In this document: positions 52,647 through 62,636 of the stretch, one piece after another
Position numbering within the stretch: the stretch's first letter is position 1
Layout: each line of letters begins with the position of its first letter
Assembly: GCF_038039215.1 (NCBI RefSeq)
Contig: NZ_JBBPCL010000001.1
Span: 4,464,001 to 4,528,000, forward strand
Origin: Pseudonocardia sp. T1-2H
Lineage (GTDB): Bacteria > Actinomycetota > Actinomycetes > Mycobacteriales > Pseudonocardiaceae
Reading direction: 5' to 3'
Length of the DNA: 64,000 bases
The notes under the pieces: model-generated
The model's input: only the letters and a program-made list of their open reading frames with translations
The model's database searches: none
What the model was told of the DNA's origin: nothing
Translations under genes and position numbers: made by a program

Positions 52647-52674
52647 GCCGGCGGGCCCGTACGGGCCCGCCGGC
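52647..52674. promoter_or_regulatory. 28-bp perfect palindrome upstream of the HipA-like gene
   Basis: The sequence is fully self-complementary around the centre GTAC at 52659-52662, with arms of GCCGGCGGGCCC type. It stands in the leader of the HipA-like gene. It could be an operator or an RNA hairpin; no T-run follows, so it is not a classical terminator for that gene. The next 290 bp hold nothing recognised. Confidence 0.6.
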
Positions 52675-52968
52675 CATGATCCCGTGCCGCGCCGGCCGAT
52701 CACCGGGCGGGACCGCGATCCCGGATCGATGGTCGAACGATGAACGAGCCATCGACGCCACCGGCGCCCGACACGGCACGCCGCCACCCGGCGGGTTCCG
52801 TGGGTCGACTCACAGGGACGGCACGGCGACGACCCGGTGGCGGACCCTCGCCACGGTCGCGTGGTGACGGAGCCCGCCGGCCGGGGCCGGCCGGGAGAAT
52901 CGTGCGGGACGGAGCTGCACGGGCGCGAGCGTGTCGTGACACGACCCTCGCCGCGGCGGCGCGCGGTG

Positions 52969-53769
52969 TCAGTCGCCGCGCGTGGTGAACAGCGAGTGCG
53001 TGTTCTCGTCACCCTCGGGGGCGGGGCGCCGTCCGGGCAGCTGGCGGGAGCGCAGCGACGCCATGCCGACGGCGGGCGCGCCGCTGCCGGGCGTCTGCAC
53101 CTGCACGGGACCGGTCCGGGCCGGGGCGGGCTCCGAGGCGAAGCCGAACTCGTCGACCTCCGCGGTGCGGGACGCGACCGCCCCGAACCCTGCGGTCTCG
53201 ACGTTGTGCTCGGCGATCCGGACGGCGGCGGTGCGGCGCTCCGAGGCGCGCAGGGCGCCGCTCGCCCCGGTGCCGTTCGCCCAGCGCTGGGCCGGCGCCA
53301 CGGGAGTGTCCTGGGTGACGACGATCGGCGCCGGCGCCGGCGGCTCGGTGACCTTCCGGTCGAAGATCAGGTGGTCCAGGCTGTAGCGACCCGGCCCGGT
53401 GGCGGCGATCCCGAGGCAGACCGCGATGATCATGCCGACGAGCTCCCAGCCGCCGTTCTTCACGAAGATGCCGTGCGGGGCATGGACGAAGTAGATCGCG
53501 CCGGCCATGACGAAGGAGATCGCGCCGCTCGCCCAGGTCACGAAGATGCCCGAGGCCAGCAGGAGCGAGCCGACCAGCTCCGCGACCAGCGTGAACGCGG
53601 TGGCCACGATCGCGATCGGGATCCCGAAGTTGCTGAAGGCCCCGATGGTCTTGGTGAACCCCGTGCCGATGAACGTGTCCCAGACGTGGGCGAGCATCAC
53701 GAACGAGACGAGCAGGCGGGCCGCGAGCAGCAGGACGTCGCGGGCGGGAGCGGGCAGCGTTCTGAACAT
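52969..53769 (-). CDS. DoxX-family membrane protein
   Basis: This 266-residue protein has four membrane helices in its first 150 residues, with the DoxX-like LLAARLLVSFVMLAHVWDTF and VAELVGSLLLASGIFVTWAS. A cytoplasmic tail of about 115 residues, rich in Ala, Arg and Pro, is unlike the core family. DoxX relatives work in thiol stress or quinone-linked redox reactions. The ATG at 53769 fits the family start. Confidence 0.83.
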   Translation of the reverse strand: MFRTLPAPARDVLLLAARLLVSFVMLAHVWDTFIGTGFTKTIGAFSNFGIPIAIVATAFTLVAELVGSLLLASGIFVTWASGAISFVMAGAIYFVHAPHGIFVKNGGWELVGMIIAVCLGIAATGPGRYSLDHLIFDRKVTEPPAPAPIVVTQDTPVAPAQRWANGTGASGALRASERRTAAVRIAEHNVETAGFGAVASRTAEVDEFGFASEPAPARTGPVQVQTPGSGAPAVGMASLRSRQLPGRRPAPEGDENTHSLFTTRGD

Positions 53770-54037
53770 CGGCGAGCTCTCCTGACGGTGATCGACTAAC
53801 TCCGTTGGGCCACGACGCTAGCCCGAATCCGAGCCCTCGCAGGTCCGAACGGCGGCTTTGCGGTGATGCGCCGGTGAGGCGCGACGAGCAGCACATCCGC
53901 GCCACTCGTGTGAGTAACGCACGATCGAGCAAACGGTTACGGACCGTTCGCCCCTGCTGACCCTCCGCTGGGCGTCGATCATGACCGCCGGTCCCTCGCC
54001 GACGGCCGGAGAACCCCTATCCGCAGGTGGCAGCCCC

Positions 54038-54385
54038 TCAGGCGGGCCGGATCTCCCGCCACTGCTTCGTCGCCTTCCGCCCGGTGCCGATGTCCGCGAG
54101 ACCACGGAGCGCATCCACGTGGGCCGCGCCGGTGGCGATCGTGACGCCCGGGCCCAGCGCCCCGTCGACCAGCGACGGATCCGACGAGGGCATCCCGTCG
54201 GGCCGGACGAACGCGATCTTGTAGAGCGTTCCGACGGCCCGCAGCTTCACCCCGCCGCCGAACCAGTACCACGGACAGGTGACGTCGGTGGGCTCGTCGC
54301 GCGCGACGTCTCGGGTACCGCTCCAGCACACCGTCTCCGGCCGCCGCACCGCATCGGCACCACGCTCCGTGGTGGTGCTGTCCAC
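54038..54385 (-). CDS. hypothetical protein divergent from pgi
   Basis: This protein of about 115 residues starts at a GTG (54385) with [19 protein letters not shown], contains [20 protein letters not shown] and [20 protein letters not shown], and ends [13 protein letters not shown] do not recognise it. The frame could extend to an ATG at 54445, but that part is encoded by a 15-bp tandem repeat and would overlap the pgi leader. Confidence 0.55.
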   Translation of the reverse strand: MDSTTTERGADAVRRPETVCWSGTRDVARDEPTDVTCPWYWFGGGVKLRAVGTLYKIAFVRPDGMPSSDPSLVDGALGPGVTIATGAAHVDALRGLADIGTGRKATKQWREIRPA

Positions 54386-54427
54386 ACCTGCGCAACCCAC
54401 ACCTGCGCAACCCACACCTGCGCAACC
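54383..54427. repeat. three tandem 15-bp repeats before pgi
   Basis: CACACCTGCGCAACC is repeated three times without change just upstream of the pgi ribosome site, in the gap between divergent genes. It might be a regulator-binding array or a simple slippage repeat. Confidence 0.9.
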
Positions 54428-54446
54428 GCCTGTCGGGAGGGGCATG

Positions 54447-56126
54447 ATGTCGCCCGTGTCCTCAGAAGCAGCTGCTGCAGAGCATCTCGACATCACCGCC
54501 ACTCCGGAGTGGACCGCGCTGACCGAGCACCATGCGGCCGTCGAGCCGTTGCACCTGCGCGAGCTGTTCGCGGAGGACCCCGGTCGCGCGCAGGTCATGA
54601 CGACGACCGGAGCGGACCTCGTCCTGGACTGGTCCAAGCACCGCGTCACCCGCGGGACGCTGCCGCTGCTCACCGCGTTGGCCGAGCGCGCCGGGCTGCC
54701 GGACCGGATCCGGGCGATGTTCTCCGGGGAGCACATCAACACCAGCGAGGACCGGGCCGTCCTGCACACCGCGCTGCGGCTGCCGCGGGACGCGTCGCTG
54801 ACCGTCGACGGGCAGGACGTCGTCGCGGACGTGCACGCCACGCTCGACGCGATGGGCGAGTTCACGGACAAGGTCCGCTCGGGCGAGTGGACCGGCTCGA
54901 CCGGCGAGCGCATCCGCACAGTCGTCAACATCGGGATCGGCGGCTCGGACCTCGGGCCGGTGATGGCGTACGAGGCGCTGCTGGACTACTCCCGGCGGGA
55001 CCTCCGGTGCCGCTTCGTCTCCAACATCGACCCGACGGACCTCGCCGAGGCCACCCTCGACCTGGACCCGGCGACGACGCTGTTCGTGGTGTCGTCGAAG
55101 ACCTTCACCACGCAGGAGACGCTGACCAACGCGCGCAACGCGCGGACCTGGCTCGTCGAGGGGCTGGGTGACGAGAAGGCCGTCGCCCAGCACTTCGTGG
55201 CGGTCTCGACGAACGCGGAGAAGGTCCGCGAGTTCGGCATCGACGAGGCCAACATGTTCGGCTTCTGGGACTGGGTCGGCGGGCGCTACTCGGTGGACTC
55301 CGCGATCGGGCTCTCGCTGATGATCGCGATCGGCAAGGAGCACTTCGCCGAGTTCCTCGCCGGGATGCACGCGATCGACGAGCACTTCCGCACCGCCCCG
55401 CTGGACGCGAACCTGCCGGTGATCGCCGGGCTGCTGGGCGTCTGGTACACGAACTTCTTCGGCACCGAGACGCACGCCGTGCTCCCCTATTCCCAGCACC
55501 TGCACCGGCTGCCCGCCTACCTGCAGCAGCTGACGATGGAGAGCAACGGGAAGTCCGTGCGCGGCGACGGGTCCCCGGTCACCACGGCCACCGGGGAGAT
55601 CTTCTGGGGCGAGCCCGGCACCAACGGGCAGCACGCCTTCTACCAGCTCCTCCACCAGGGGACCCGGCTCGTGCCGGCGGACTTCATCGGTTTCGGGCAG
55701 CCGAACCACGAGCTCCCGGGCGAGGGGGACGCGGACATGCACGACCTGTTCATGTCCAACCTCTTCGCGCAGACGGCGGCGCTCGCGTTCGGCAAGACGG
55801 CCGAGGAGATCGAGGCCGAGGGCACCCCGGCGGACGTCGTCCCGCACAAGGTGATGCCGGGCAACCGGCCGACGTCGACGATCCTGGCCGAGAAGCTCAC
55901 CCCGTCGGTCCTGGGCCAGCTGATCGCGTTCTACGAGCACGTGACGTTCGTCGAGGGCACGATCTGGGGCGTCGACTCCTTCGACCAGTGGGGCGTCGAG
56001 CTCGGCAAGGTGATGGCGAAGCAGTTCGGCCCCGCGCTCTACGGGGACGACCCGGACATGTCCTCGCTCGACGCCTCGACGAGGGCGCTGATCGAGCGGT
56101 ACCGCGCGTACCGCGGGCGTTCCTGA
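54447..56126 (+). CDS. pgi: glucose-6-phosphate isomerase
   Basis: This 559-residue enzyme interconverts glucose 6-phosphate and fructose 6-phosphate. Signatures include [37 protein letters not shown], the second PGI signature around [20 protein letters not shown] and the C-terminal [18 protein letters not shown] with the catalytic Lys. The catalytic Glu is in MESNGKSV. I chose the ATG at 54447 behind GGGAGG; an ATG 3 bases earlier is equally good. Confidence 0.96.
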   Translation: MSPVSSEAAAAEHLDITATPEWTALTEHHAAVEPLHLRELFAEDPGRAQVMTTTGADLVLDWSKHRVTRGTLPLLTALAERAGLPDRIRAMFSGEHINTSEDRAVLHTALRLPRDASLTVDGQDVVADVHATLDAMGEFTDKVRSGEWTGSTGERIRTVVNIGIGGSDLGPVMAYEALLDYSRRDLRCRFVSNIDPTDLAEATLDLDPATTLFVVSSKTFTTQETLTNARNARTWLVEGLGDEKAVAQHFVAVSTNAEKVREFGIDEANMFGFWDWVGGRYSVDSAIGLSLMIAIGKEHFAEFLAGMHAIDEHFRTAPLDANLPVIAGLLGVWYTNFFGTETHAVLPYSQHLHRLPAYLQQLTMESNGKSVRGDGSPVTTATGEIFWGEPGTNGQHAFYQLLHQGTRLVPADFIGFGQPNHELPGEGDADMHDLFMSNLFAQTAALAFGKTAEEIEAEGTPADVVPHKVMPGNRPTSTILAEKLTPSVLGQLIAFYEHVTFVEGTIWGVDSFDQWGVELGKVMAKQFGPALYGDDPDMSSLDASTRALIERYRAYRGRS

Positions 56127-56166
56127 CGTTCCTCGCGAGCGCGGGCGGGCCGGCGCGGCCACACTG

Positions 56167-56832
56167 GTGATCGTGCCGTCCACCCGCCGCCTGTCGCCCA
56201 GCATCGTCGTCCCGGGCCCCGTCGTCGTGGTGCTCGCCGGGATCGCCGGTTGGCTGATCTACTCGGCGTTCACCGGGACGGGGCCGGGTGCGGACGACGG
56301 ACCGGTGCTGGCCGAGGCCGTCGCCGCGCGCTCCCCGAGGCTGACGGGGCCGGCCGTCGCGATCACGACGCTCGGCAGTACCGCGGCGATGGCGGTGCTC
56401 GCGGTCGTCGTCGGGCTGGTGCTGTGGGTGCGGCACCGGCGCGCGGAGGCCGTCTTCCTCGTCGGAACCATGGCCTCGGCGAGCGCGGTGTTCACGCTGA
56501 TCAAGAGGATCCTGGACCGGCCGCGCCCACCCGTCGCGGACCAGCTCGTGTCCGCCGGCAACGAGTCCCTGCCCTCCGGGCACGCGACGATGTCCATGGC
56601 CGTCGTCGGCGCGCTGGTGGTGCTGGCCTGGCCCAGGCTGACCCCGGGGCTGCGGCTGGCGGCGGTCGTCGTAGCCGGGTCCTGGATCGCCGCGGTCGGT
56701 TTCACCCGGATCTACCTGGGCGTGCACTGGTTCAGCGACGTGCTCGCGGGCTGGGCGCTGGGGGCCGCGTGGCTGGCCGTCTGCACGACGGCGCTGATCG
56801 TGTACCGCCACCGGAGGGTCGCGGTGCACTAG
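56167..56832 (+). CDS. PAP2-family phosphatase
   Basis: This 221-residue, six-helix protein has the three acid-phosphatase motifs of lipid phosphatases: KRILDRPRPP, SLPSGHATMS and TRIYLGVHWFSDVLAGW. It may dephosphorylate phosphatidic acid or undecaprenyl pyrophosphate at the outer membrane face. A GTG at 56167 is the likely start. Confidence 0.88.
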   Translation: MIVPSTRRLSPSIVVPGPVVVVLAGIAGWLIYSAFTGTGPGADDGPVLAEAVAARSPRLTGPAVAITTLGSTAAMAVLAVVVGLVLWVRHRRAEAVFLVGTMASASAVFTLIKRILDRPRPPVADQLVSAGNESLPSGHATMSMAVVGALVVLAWPRLTPGLRLAAVVVAGSWIAAVGFTRIYLGVHWFSDVLAGWALGAAWLAVCTTALIVYRHRRVAVH

Positions 56833-56849
56833 GCGGGTTCAGCACCCTC

Positions 56850-57656
56850 CTACACCTGCTCCCTGCTGCACCACCACGTGCTCCGGCCGCCGACCGTGCC
56901 GTGCCGCATCTGCGCGCCGCAGCGGGGGCAGTGCCCGTCGACGTGCCGATGCTCGATGATCGTCCCCGTGTGCACGCCACCCTTCTCCATCGCGGACCGC
57001 AGGGACCTCTCGAGGCTGCGGTGGAGCCGGTCGAGCTCCGTGCGGGTCAGCTCGTCCGCCTTCGCCGCCGGGCTCAGCTTCGCCTGCCACAGCGTCTCGT
57101 CCGCCAACAGGTTCCCGACGCCGGCGAGCACGCTCTGGTCCAGCAGCCGCGCCTTGACCGCCGTCCGGCTGCGGGCGATGCGGGTACGGAAGTCCGCCGC
57201 CGAGATGTCCTCCGCGTCCGGGCCCAGCCCGTCGAGGTTCGGTTCGAGGCGGACGCGGCCGAGCCGGCGCTTGTCGAAGAGCCGGAGCTGTCCACCGTCG
57301 GCGAAGTTCATGGTGAAGCGATCCCACTCGGCCTTGCGCGGTTGGCGGTCGGGGCGTTCCGGTCCGCCGCCGGTCCGTTCGCCCGCGGAGTCGGTGACGA
57401 TCAGGCGCCCGCCCATGCCGAGGTGCACCCCGAGCGTCGGGCCCTCCGTGCCGTCCCGGTTCTCCGTTTCGCACCACATGGTCTTGCCCCGGCGATGCGC
57501 GACGGTCAGCTTCCCGCCGACCAGCGCCTTCGCGATCTCACCGGGCGGGTGCGGACGGCACACCCAGTCGTCGTTGTCGTCGATGGCCGTGATCTCGCGG
57601 TCCAGCGCTCCCAGGAGGACCTGGCGGGCGTTCTCCACCTCGGGCAGTTCGGGCAC
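56850..57656 (-). CDS. Fpg/Nei-family DNA glycosylase-like protein
   Basis: This 268-residue protein starts with PELPEVENARQ, giving the catalytic Pro2-Glu3 of the Fpg/Nei family, and has the helix-two-turn-helix around LLDQSVLAGVGNLLADETLW. The C-terminal zinc finger reads CPRCGAQMRHGTVGGRSTWW and ends CSREQV, so only three of the usual four cysteines are present. It should remove oxidised bases, but the incomplete finger makes it a side-branch member. The GTG at 57656 codes for the initiator before Pro2. Confidence 0.87.
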   Translation of the reverse strand: MPELPEVENARQVLLGALDREITAIDDNDDWVCRPHPPGEIAKALVGGKLTVAHRRGKTMWCETENRDGTEGPTLGVHLGMGGRLIVTDSAGERTGGGPERPDRQPRKAEWDRFTMNFADGGQLRLFDKRRLGRVRLEPNLDGLGPDAEDISAADFRTRIARSRTAVKARLLDQSVLAGVGNLLADETLWQAKLSPAAKADELTRTELDRLHRSLERSLRSAMEKGGVHTGTIIEHRHVDGHCPRCGAQMRHGTVGGRSTWWCSREQV

Positions 57657-57716
57657 GAGATCGGAGTCTGCCTCCGCGGCGGAACACGCGCGCGCCGAAC
57701 CGGTGTTGAGCCCGGC

Positions 57717-59516
57717 GTGACACGCATGCGGGTACGGGCTCCGGAGCTGCGCGGACGACGGTGGCTGAACACCGGCGGCAAGGACCTCTCCCTCGCCGAG
57801 CTGCGCGGGAAGGTCGTCCTGCTGGACTTCTGGACCTTCTGCTGCGTGAACTGCCTGCACGTCCTCGACGAGCTGCGGCCGCTCGAGGACGAGTTCGCCG
57901 ACGTGCTGGTGACGGTGGGCGTGCACTCCCCCAAGTTCGTGCACGAGGCGGATCCCGGCGCCGTCGAGGCCGCGGTCGAGCGGTACGGCGTGCACCATCC
58001 GGTGCTCGACGATCCCGAGCTCGCGATGTGGGACGCCTACGCGGCGCGGGCCTGGCCGACGCTCGCGGTGGTCGACCCGGAGGGGTATGTCGTCGCGCAG
58101 CTGGCCGGCGAGGGACACGCGCACGGGCTCCGGGTGCTGCTGCGGGAGCTGGTCGAGGAGCACACGGCGAAGGGGACGCTGCACCGCGGCGACGGGCCGT
58201 ACGTCGCGCCGCCCGCCCCCGCGACCGCGCTGCGGTTCCCCGGGAAGGTGGTCGCGCTGGCGGACTCGTTCCTCGTCTCGGACACCGCGCACCACCAGCT
58301 CGTCGAGCTCGAGGCGGACCTGACGACCGAGCGCCGCCGGATCGGGACGGGCTCGCGCGGCCGCCGCGACGGGGGCGCGCCGGAGTTCTCCGAACCGCAG
58401 GGTCTCGTGGTGCTGCCCGCCGGCGTCGCGGCGGGGGTGGGCTACGACGTCGTCGTCGCGGACTCGGTGAACCACGCGCTGCGCGGCCTGCGCCTCGCCG
58501 ACGGGCACGTGTCGACGCTGGTGGGCACCGGATCGCAGCTGCGCGAACGCCTCGAGGTGGGCGGGACGTCAGCTGAGCTCTCGACGCCCTGGGACGTGGC
58601 GTGGTGGGACGGCACGGTGGTGGCCGCGATGGCCGGGACGCACCAGCTGTGGTCCTTCGACCCGCACTCCGGTGAGGCCCGGGTGCTCGCCGGGACGACG
58701 AACGAGGGCCTGCGCGACGGGCCGCCGGAAGACGCGTTCTTCGCGCAGCCGTCCGGGCTCGCCGTGGCGGGCGAGACGCTGTGGGTGGCGGACGCCGAGA
58801 CGTCCGCGCTGCGGTCGGTGGTGCGCGCGCCGGCCGCCGGGGCGGCGGTGACGACCGCCGTCGGGCTCGGGCTCTTCGACTTCGGTTTCCGCGACGGACC
58901 CGCGGAGGACGCCCTGCTCCAGCACCCGCTCGGCGTGGCGGTGCTGCCGGACGGGTCGGTCGCGATCGCCGACACCTACAACGGCGCCGTCCGCCGCTGG
59001 TCCCCCGCCGACCGCACGGTGACGACCCTGGCCCGGGATCTCGCCGAGCCCAGCGACCTGCTGGTGGACGGGGACTCGCTGATCGTCGTCGAGTCCGCGG
59101 CGCACCGGCTCGTCCGGCTGCCGATCCCCGCGGGCGCCCGGGTGGACGCCGGGGCCCATCGGGTCCGCCGGGCCCGCACGGACCTCGCGCCGGGCCCGCT
59201 CGACCTGCGGATCGCGTTCACCCCGCCCACCGGCCAGCACCTCGACACGCGGTTCGGCGACCCGACGTCGTTGACGATCGCCGCGTCCCCGCCGTCGCTG
59301 CTGCGCTCCGGTGCGGGGACCGCGGCCGGGCTGGAGCGGACCGTCGAGCTCGGCGCGGGCGAGGGCGTGCTGCAGGTCAGCGTCGCGGCCGCCGCCTGCG
59401 ACGACGGCGACGGGGTGTTCGCCGCCTGCCACCGCTACCAGCAGGACTGGGGCATCCCCGTCCGGGTGGTCGACGGGGCGCCGGGCGAGCTGGTCCTGGA
59501 CCTGCGCGCCGTGTGA
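57717..59516 (+). CDS. thioredoxin-like and NHL-repeat protein
   Basis: This 599-residue protein has an N-terminal thioredoxin/AhpC-TSA-like domain (LDFWTFCCVNCLHVLDEL, C-x2-C at VNC) over residues 1-150, then NHL beta-propeller repeats with EPQGLVVLP, PSGLAVAG and HPLGVAVLPDGSVAIADTY, and a C-terminal sandwich-like domain. Mammalian NHLRC2 has the same layout. No signal peptide is seen, so it is likely cytoplasmic. The GTG at 57717 or the ATG at 57726 may start it; it is divergent from the glycosylase gene. Confidence 0.88.
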   Translation: MTRMRVRAPELRGRRWLNTGGKDLSLAELRGKVVLLDFWTFCCVNCLHVLDELRPLEDEFADVLVTVGVHSPKFVHEADPGAVEAAVERYGVHHPVLDDPELAMWDAYAARAWPTLAVVDPEGYVVAQLAGEGHAHGLRVLLRELVEEHTAKGTLHRGDGPYVAPPAPATALRFPGKVVALADSFLVSDTAHHQLVELEADLTTERRRIGTGSRGRRDGGAPEFSEPQGLVVLPAGVAAGVGYDVVVADSVNHALRGLRLADGHVSTLVGTGSQLRERLEVGGTSAELSTPWDVAWWDGTVVAAMAGTHQLWSFDPHSGEARVLAGTTNEGLRDGPPEDAFFAQPSGLAVAGETLWVADAETSALRSVVRAPAAGAAVTTAVGLGLFDFGFRDGPAEDALLQHPLGVAVLPDGSVAIADTYNGAVRRWSPADRTVTTLARDLAEPSDLLVDGDSLIVVESAAHRLVRLPIPAGARVDAGAHRVRRARTDLAPGPLDLRIAFTPPTGQHLDTRFGDPTSLTIAASPPSLLRSGAGTAAGLERTVELGAGEGVLQVSVAAAACDDGDGVFAACHRYQQDWGIPVRVVDGAPGELVLDLRAV

Positions 59517-59562
59517 CCACCACCCGGGAGCGACATCGCCCGTAGCCGGTCCGCTCTGGCGA

Positions 59563-61502
59563 TCAGGGTGCCGCCGGGACCCCGGTGAGGACGAGGAACG
59601 TGCCGTCCGGCAGGGGCGCGCGGACGACGAGCGGCTCGGCCGAGCCTTGAGGACGGTGGCGGCCGTCGCGGCGGACAGGATCTCCCGGGTCCGGACGGTG
59701 AACGGGCGGGTGCTGCCGTCCGGGAGGGCGGCGTCGACGACGTCGCCGGGGCGCAGGTCCTGCACGGGGGCGGCGTCGTCGAGGTCGAAGACGGTCCGCG
59801 ACGCGCCCGGCCCGGGGAACAGCGGGAACTCCGACGGCCGGCTGAGCGTGACGTGCCGGGGTGCGGCCTGCGCCGCGGTCGGTGGCGTCGTGGTCGGGGC
59901 CGCGGTGGTGGGGGCGGCGGTGGTCGGGGCAGCGCTTGTCGTCGGATCCGCGGACGCCGGACCCGTGATCGTGGGGTCCGCGGTCGACGGAGTCTCCGTC
60001 GTCGGGGTCGCCGCAGCGGGATCGGTCGCAGCCGGGCCGTCCGCCGCGGGCTCGGCCGCCGCCCGGGTGCCGGGAACCGCGTCGCCGGGTACCGGGGCCG
60101 CCGCCGCGGGTGCGAGCGCGGCCGGCTCCGGGTCGGTCACGGCACCCGGCTCCGCCTCGGACGGGTCGTCCGCGGCGGTCGATCCTCCCGCCGGGGCGCC
60201 CGTCACCGCTCCCGTGGAAGCGGGCTCGGCCGGGGGCACGTCGTCCACCCTCATCCCGCTCGGATGCACGGCGGCCGAGTCCCGGTCCCCGCTCACGGCC
60301 GGCCCCCCGGCCGCGACGGCCACGGCGGCCGTCTGCGGTTCCGGCGGGAGGTCCGCGCTGGGTGTGGGCAGGGGTCCCGTCGGCAGCGGTGCGGGCGGGG
60401 CCTCGAAGATCCGCAGCCGGGGTGTCGTGGCCGGCACGGGAACGGGGCTGAAGGGCAGCACCCCGGCTGTCCGCAGGCCGCCGGCGGCCGGGCGGGTGGC
60501 GCCGAGGTAGTCGTCGCCGCGCCAGCGGTAGTAGGCCGTGCGGACCGGCTGGCCGAACGTCGGCGCGTTCACCATCCGGCCGTCGCCCAGGTACATCCCC
60601 ACGTGGTGCACGGCGTCCGGCGTCCCGTAGAAGAGCAGGTCCCCGGGTTGCAGCGGCGAGCCCGTGGGCACGTGCGGGCCCGCCCCGAACTGCGTGTGCG
60701 CCGTCCGCGGCAGCCGGATCCCGGCCGCGGCGTAGGCGAACGCGGTGAGGCCGGAGCAGTCGAAGCCGGCGTCGCCGGCCGTCGGCCCGTCACCACCCCA
60801 CTGGTACGGCAGCCCGATCTGGGCCATCGCGACCCCGAGCGCGACGGCCGCCCGGGCGTCCGGCAGCGAGTCCGTGAACTCGACGGGCACGGGTGACGCC
60901 AGCGGGGCGCGCTCGGCGGGCGACCCGCGGGCGGCGTCGAGCGCCCCGGGGAGCGTGCGGTGAGTCCCGGGCGACGGGACGGCCGGCCGCGGCGTGACCC
61001 GGGTGTGGTCCGGCGCCCCGCGGTCCTCGATGACCCGCCCGGCGGCCGAGGGCACCGATCCGAGCACGGCGAGCCCGATCAGCGCGGCCGCGAGCCGCAC
61101 CCCGAACGGCTTGATGAAGGGGGCGGTGAACCGGCGGGGCGACGGGACGTCCGGGCGCCAACGGTACGGCGCCGGGCGTTCCGGGCCCGCGGGCGCCGCG
61201 CAACCGACGGGCAGCAGCACCTGCTCCGCCGGGCGCGGGGCGGGGATCTCGAACGGCTCCACGGCGCGCCGGGGCGACGGGATGGCCTGCGGCTCGGCAG
61301 GCCGGCGCGGCGCCGGCACCGCGCCGGCCTGCACGACCGTCACCGGCTCCGCGGAGGTCGATCCCGTCGGTGGCGCGCCCGGCAGGGACGAGCGCGGTTC
61401 GGCCGAGAGGAGTTCGGCCACGGAAAGACCCGTGCGGTGCCGGCCCCGCACCGCGACACCCACACGCGCCCCGGTCCGGCGCGAGAGATCGCGCACCGTC
61501 AT
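59563..61502 (-). pseudogene. NlpC/P60 cell-wall hydrolase, C-terminal frameshift
   Basis: From 61502 the protein has a cytoplasmic Pro/Arg-rich region (residues 1-130), a membrane segment (GVRLAAALIGLAVLGSVPSA), then an NlpC/P60 domain with Cys249 in FDCSGLTAFAY and His300 before VGMYLGDGR. A long Ala/Pro/Thr linker leads to a small C-terminal domain with PGDVVDAALPDGSTRPF. Near 59660 the frame is lost; the natural end EPLVVRAPLPDGTFLVLTGV lies in the next frame and stops at 59563. One base restored gives about 646 residues. The peptidase domain itself is intact, so it may still cut peptidoglycan peptides. Confidence 0.8.
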
Positions 61503-61608
61503 CCCTGGTCCCCCGCCAAGCTCGTGCCCACCCGTTCGACAGAGCCTCCTCCATACAGCGGGCTACGCACACGGCCCAGAAGGGGGACCCCCGGCCGGGG
61601 AGGGGCCG

Positions 61609-61750
61609 ATCATGTCCGTACCAGGCGAGAACCGCCTTCGCCCGCCGATGACCGTCACCCGACGGGGCGAGCCCCAGCTTGGTGAAGATCGACGAGATGT
61701 GCTTCTGGACCGCTCCCGGGGTGATCACGAGCGCCCGCCCGATCATGTCA
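61609..61750 (-). pseudogene. LuxR-type response regulator, C-terminal remnant
   Basis: The minus strand reads ARALVITPGAVQKHISSIFT then KLGLAPSGDGHRRAKAVLAW, the helix-turn-helix end of a NarL/LuxR-type regulator. The receiver domain and the first half of the DNA-binding domain are missing, and the reading frame runs on past the usual stop. Confidence 0.65.
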
Positions 61751-61858
61751 GGCCGAACCATGCCACCCGGCCTGGGCGCGGAGCCCGCGTCGACCCAGCC
61801 GGTGGGCCGCAGAACCGGGGGTGGGGCCGGCCCCACCCGCGTGTGATCCGATAGCGGC

Positions 61859-62623
61859 ATGTCGTTCGTCGAGCGGGCCGACGCGGGCCCCGTACGCACC
61901 CTGACCCTGGCGGACCCGAAGCGCCGCAACGCCCTGTCGGTCGAGATGCGCGTCGAGCTGCGGGACGCGCTGGTCGCCGCGCACACGGACGACGCCGTCC
62001 GGGTGGTCGTGCTCACCGGCGCCGAGGGGTTCTTCTGCGCCGGCGGGGACATCTCCACGATGAGCGACGACGAGCAGCTCGGCGTCTACCGGCTGCAGGT
62101 GATCGCGGAGCTGGTGGAAGCCCTGGTCGAGGGGCCGAAGCCGGTGGTCGCCGCCGTCGAGGGTGGCGCCTACGGGGCCGGGCTGTCCCTCGTCGCCGCC
62201 TGCGACCACGTCGTCTCCGCCTCGGACGCGAAGTTCTGCGCCTCCTTCGGCGGGATCGGCCTGGCCACCGACGCGGGCCTCGGCTGGACGCTGCCGCGGC
62301 GGATCGGCCAGGGCCGGGCGAGCGAGATGATCCTCTTCGGCGAGGTCGTCGGGGCCCCGCGGGCCGCGGAGATCGGTCTCGTGGAGCGGCTGGCCGAGCC
62401 GGGTGGTGCGCACGCGCTGGCGGTGGAGCGGGCCGAGCTGCTGGCCCGTCGGTCGCGGCCGGCGCTGGCGGCGTCGAAGGCGTTGTTCGCGGCGGGCCAC
62501 ACGGACCTGCGGCAGGTCCTCACGGCGGAGGCCCGGGCCCAGCGGACGTTGTTCGTGGGCCCGGACTTCGCCGAGGGGGTCGGTGCCTTCCGGGAGAAGC
62601 GGCGACCCCGGTTCGAGGCGTGA
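61859..62623 (+). CDS. enoyl-CoA hydratase/isomerase family protein
   Basis: This 254-residue crotonase-fold protein has the oxyanion-hole loops GAEGFFCAGGDISTM and EGGAYGAGLSLVAACDHVV, and the later ASFGGIGLATDAGLGWTLPR. The position of the usual first catalytic Glu (AYGAGLSLV region) is Ala/Gly here, so it may be an isomerase or other crotonase rather than a hydratase. The ATG at 61859 is clear. Confidence 0.87.
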   Translation: MSFVERADAGPVRTLTLADPKRRNALSVEMRVELRDALVAAHTDDAVRVVVLTGAEGFFCAGGDISTMSDDEQLGVYRLQVIAELVEALVEGPKPVVAAVEGGAYGAGLSLVAACDHVVSASDAKFCASFGGIGLATDAGLGWTLPRRIGQGRASEMILFGEVVGAPRAAEIGLVERLAEPGGAHALAVERAELLARRSRPALAASKALFAAGHTDLRQVLTAEARAQRTLFVGPDFAEGVGAFREKRRPRFEA

Positions 62624-62636
62624 CTCCCCGGCTGGC

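Noticed and set aside
54383..54427. Tandem repeats as a possible CRISPR array
   Set aside because: The 15-bp units are contiguous without spacers, and no cas gene is present.
58569..59562. Extension of the NlpC/P60 frame to 58569
   Set aside because: The extension is antisense to the thioredoxin-NHL gene and appears only because the NlpC frame is shifted near 59660; the natural ending is in the other frame at 59563.
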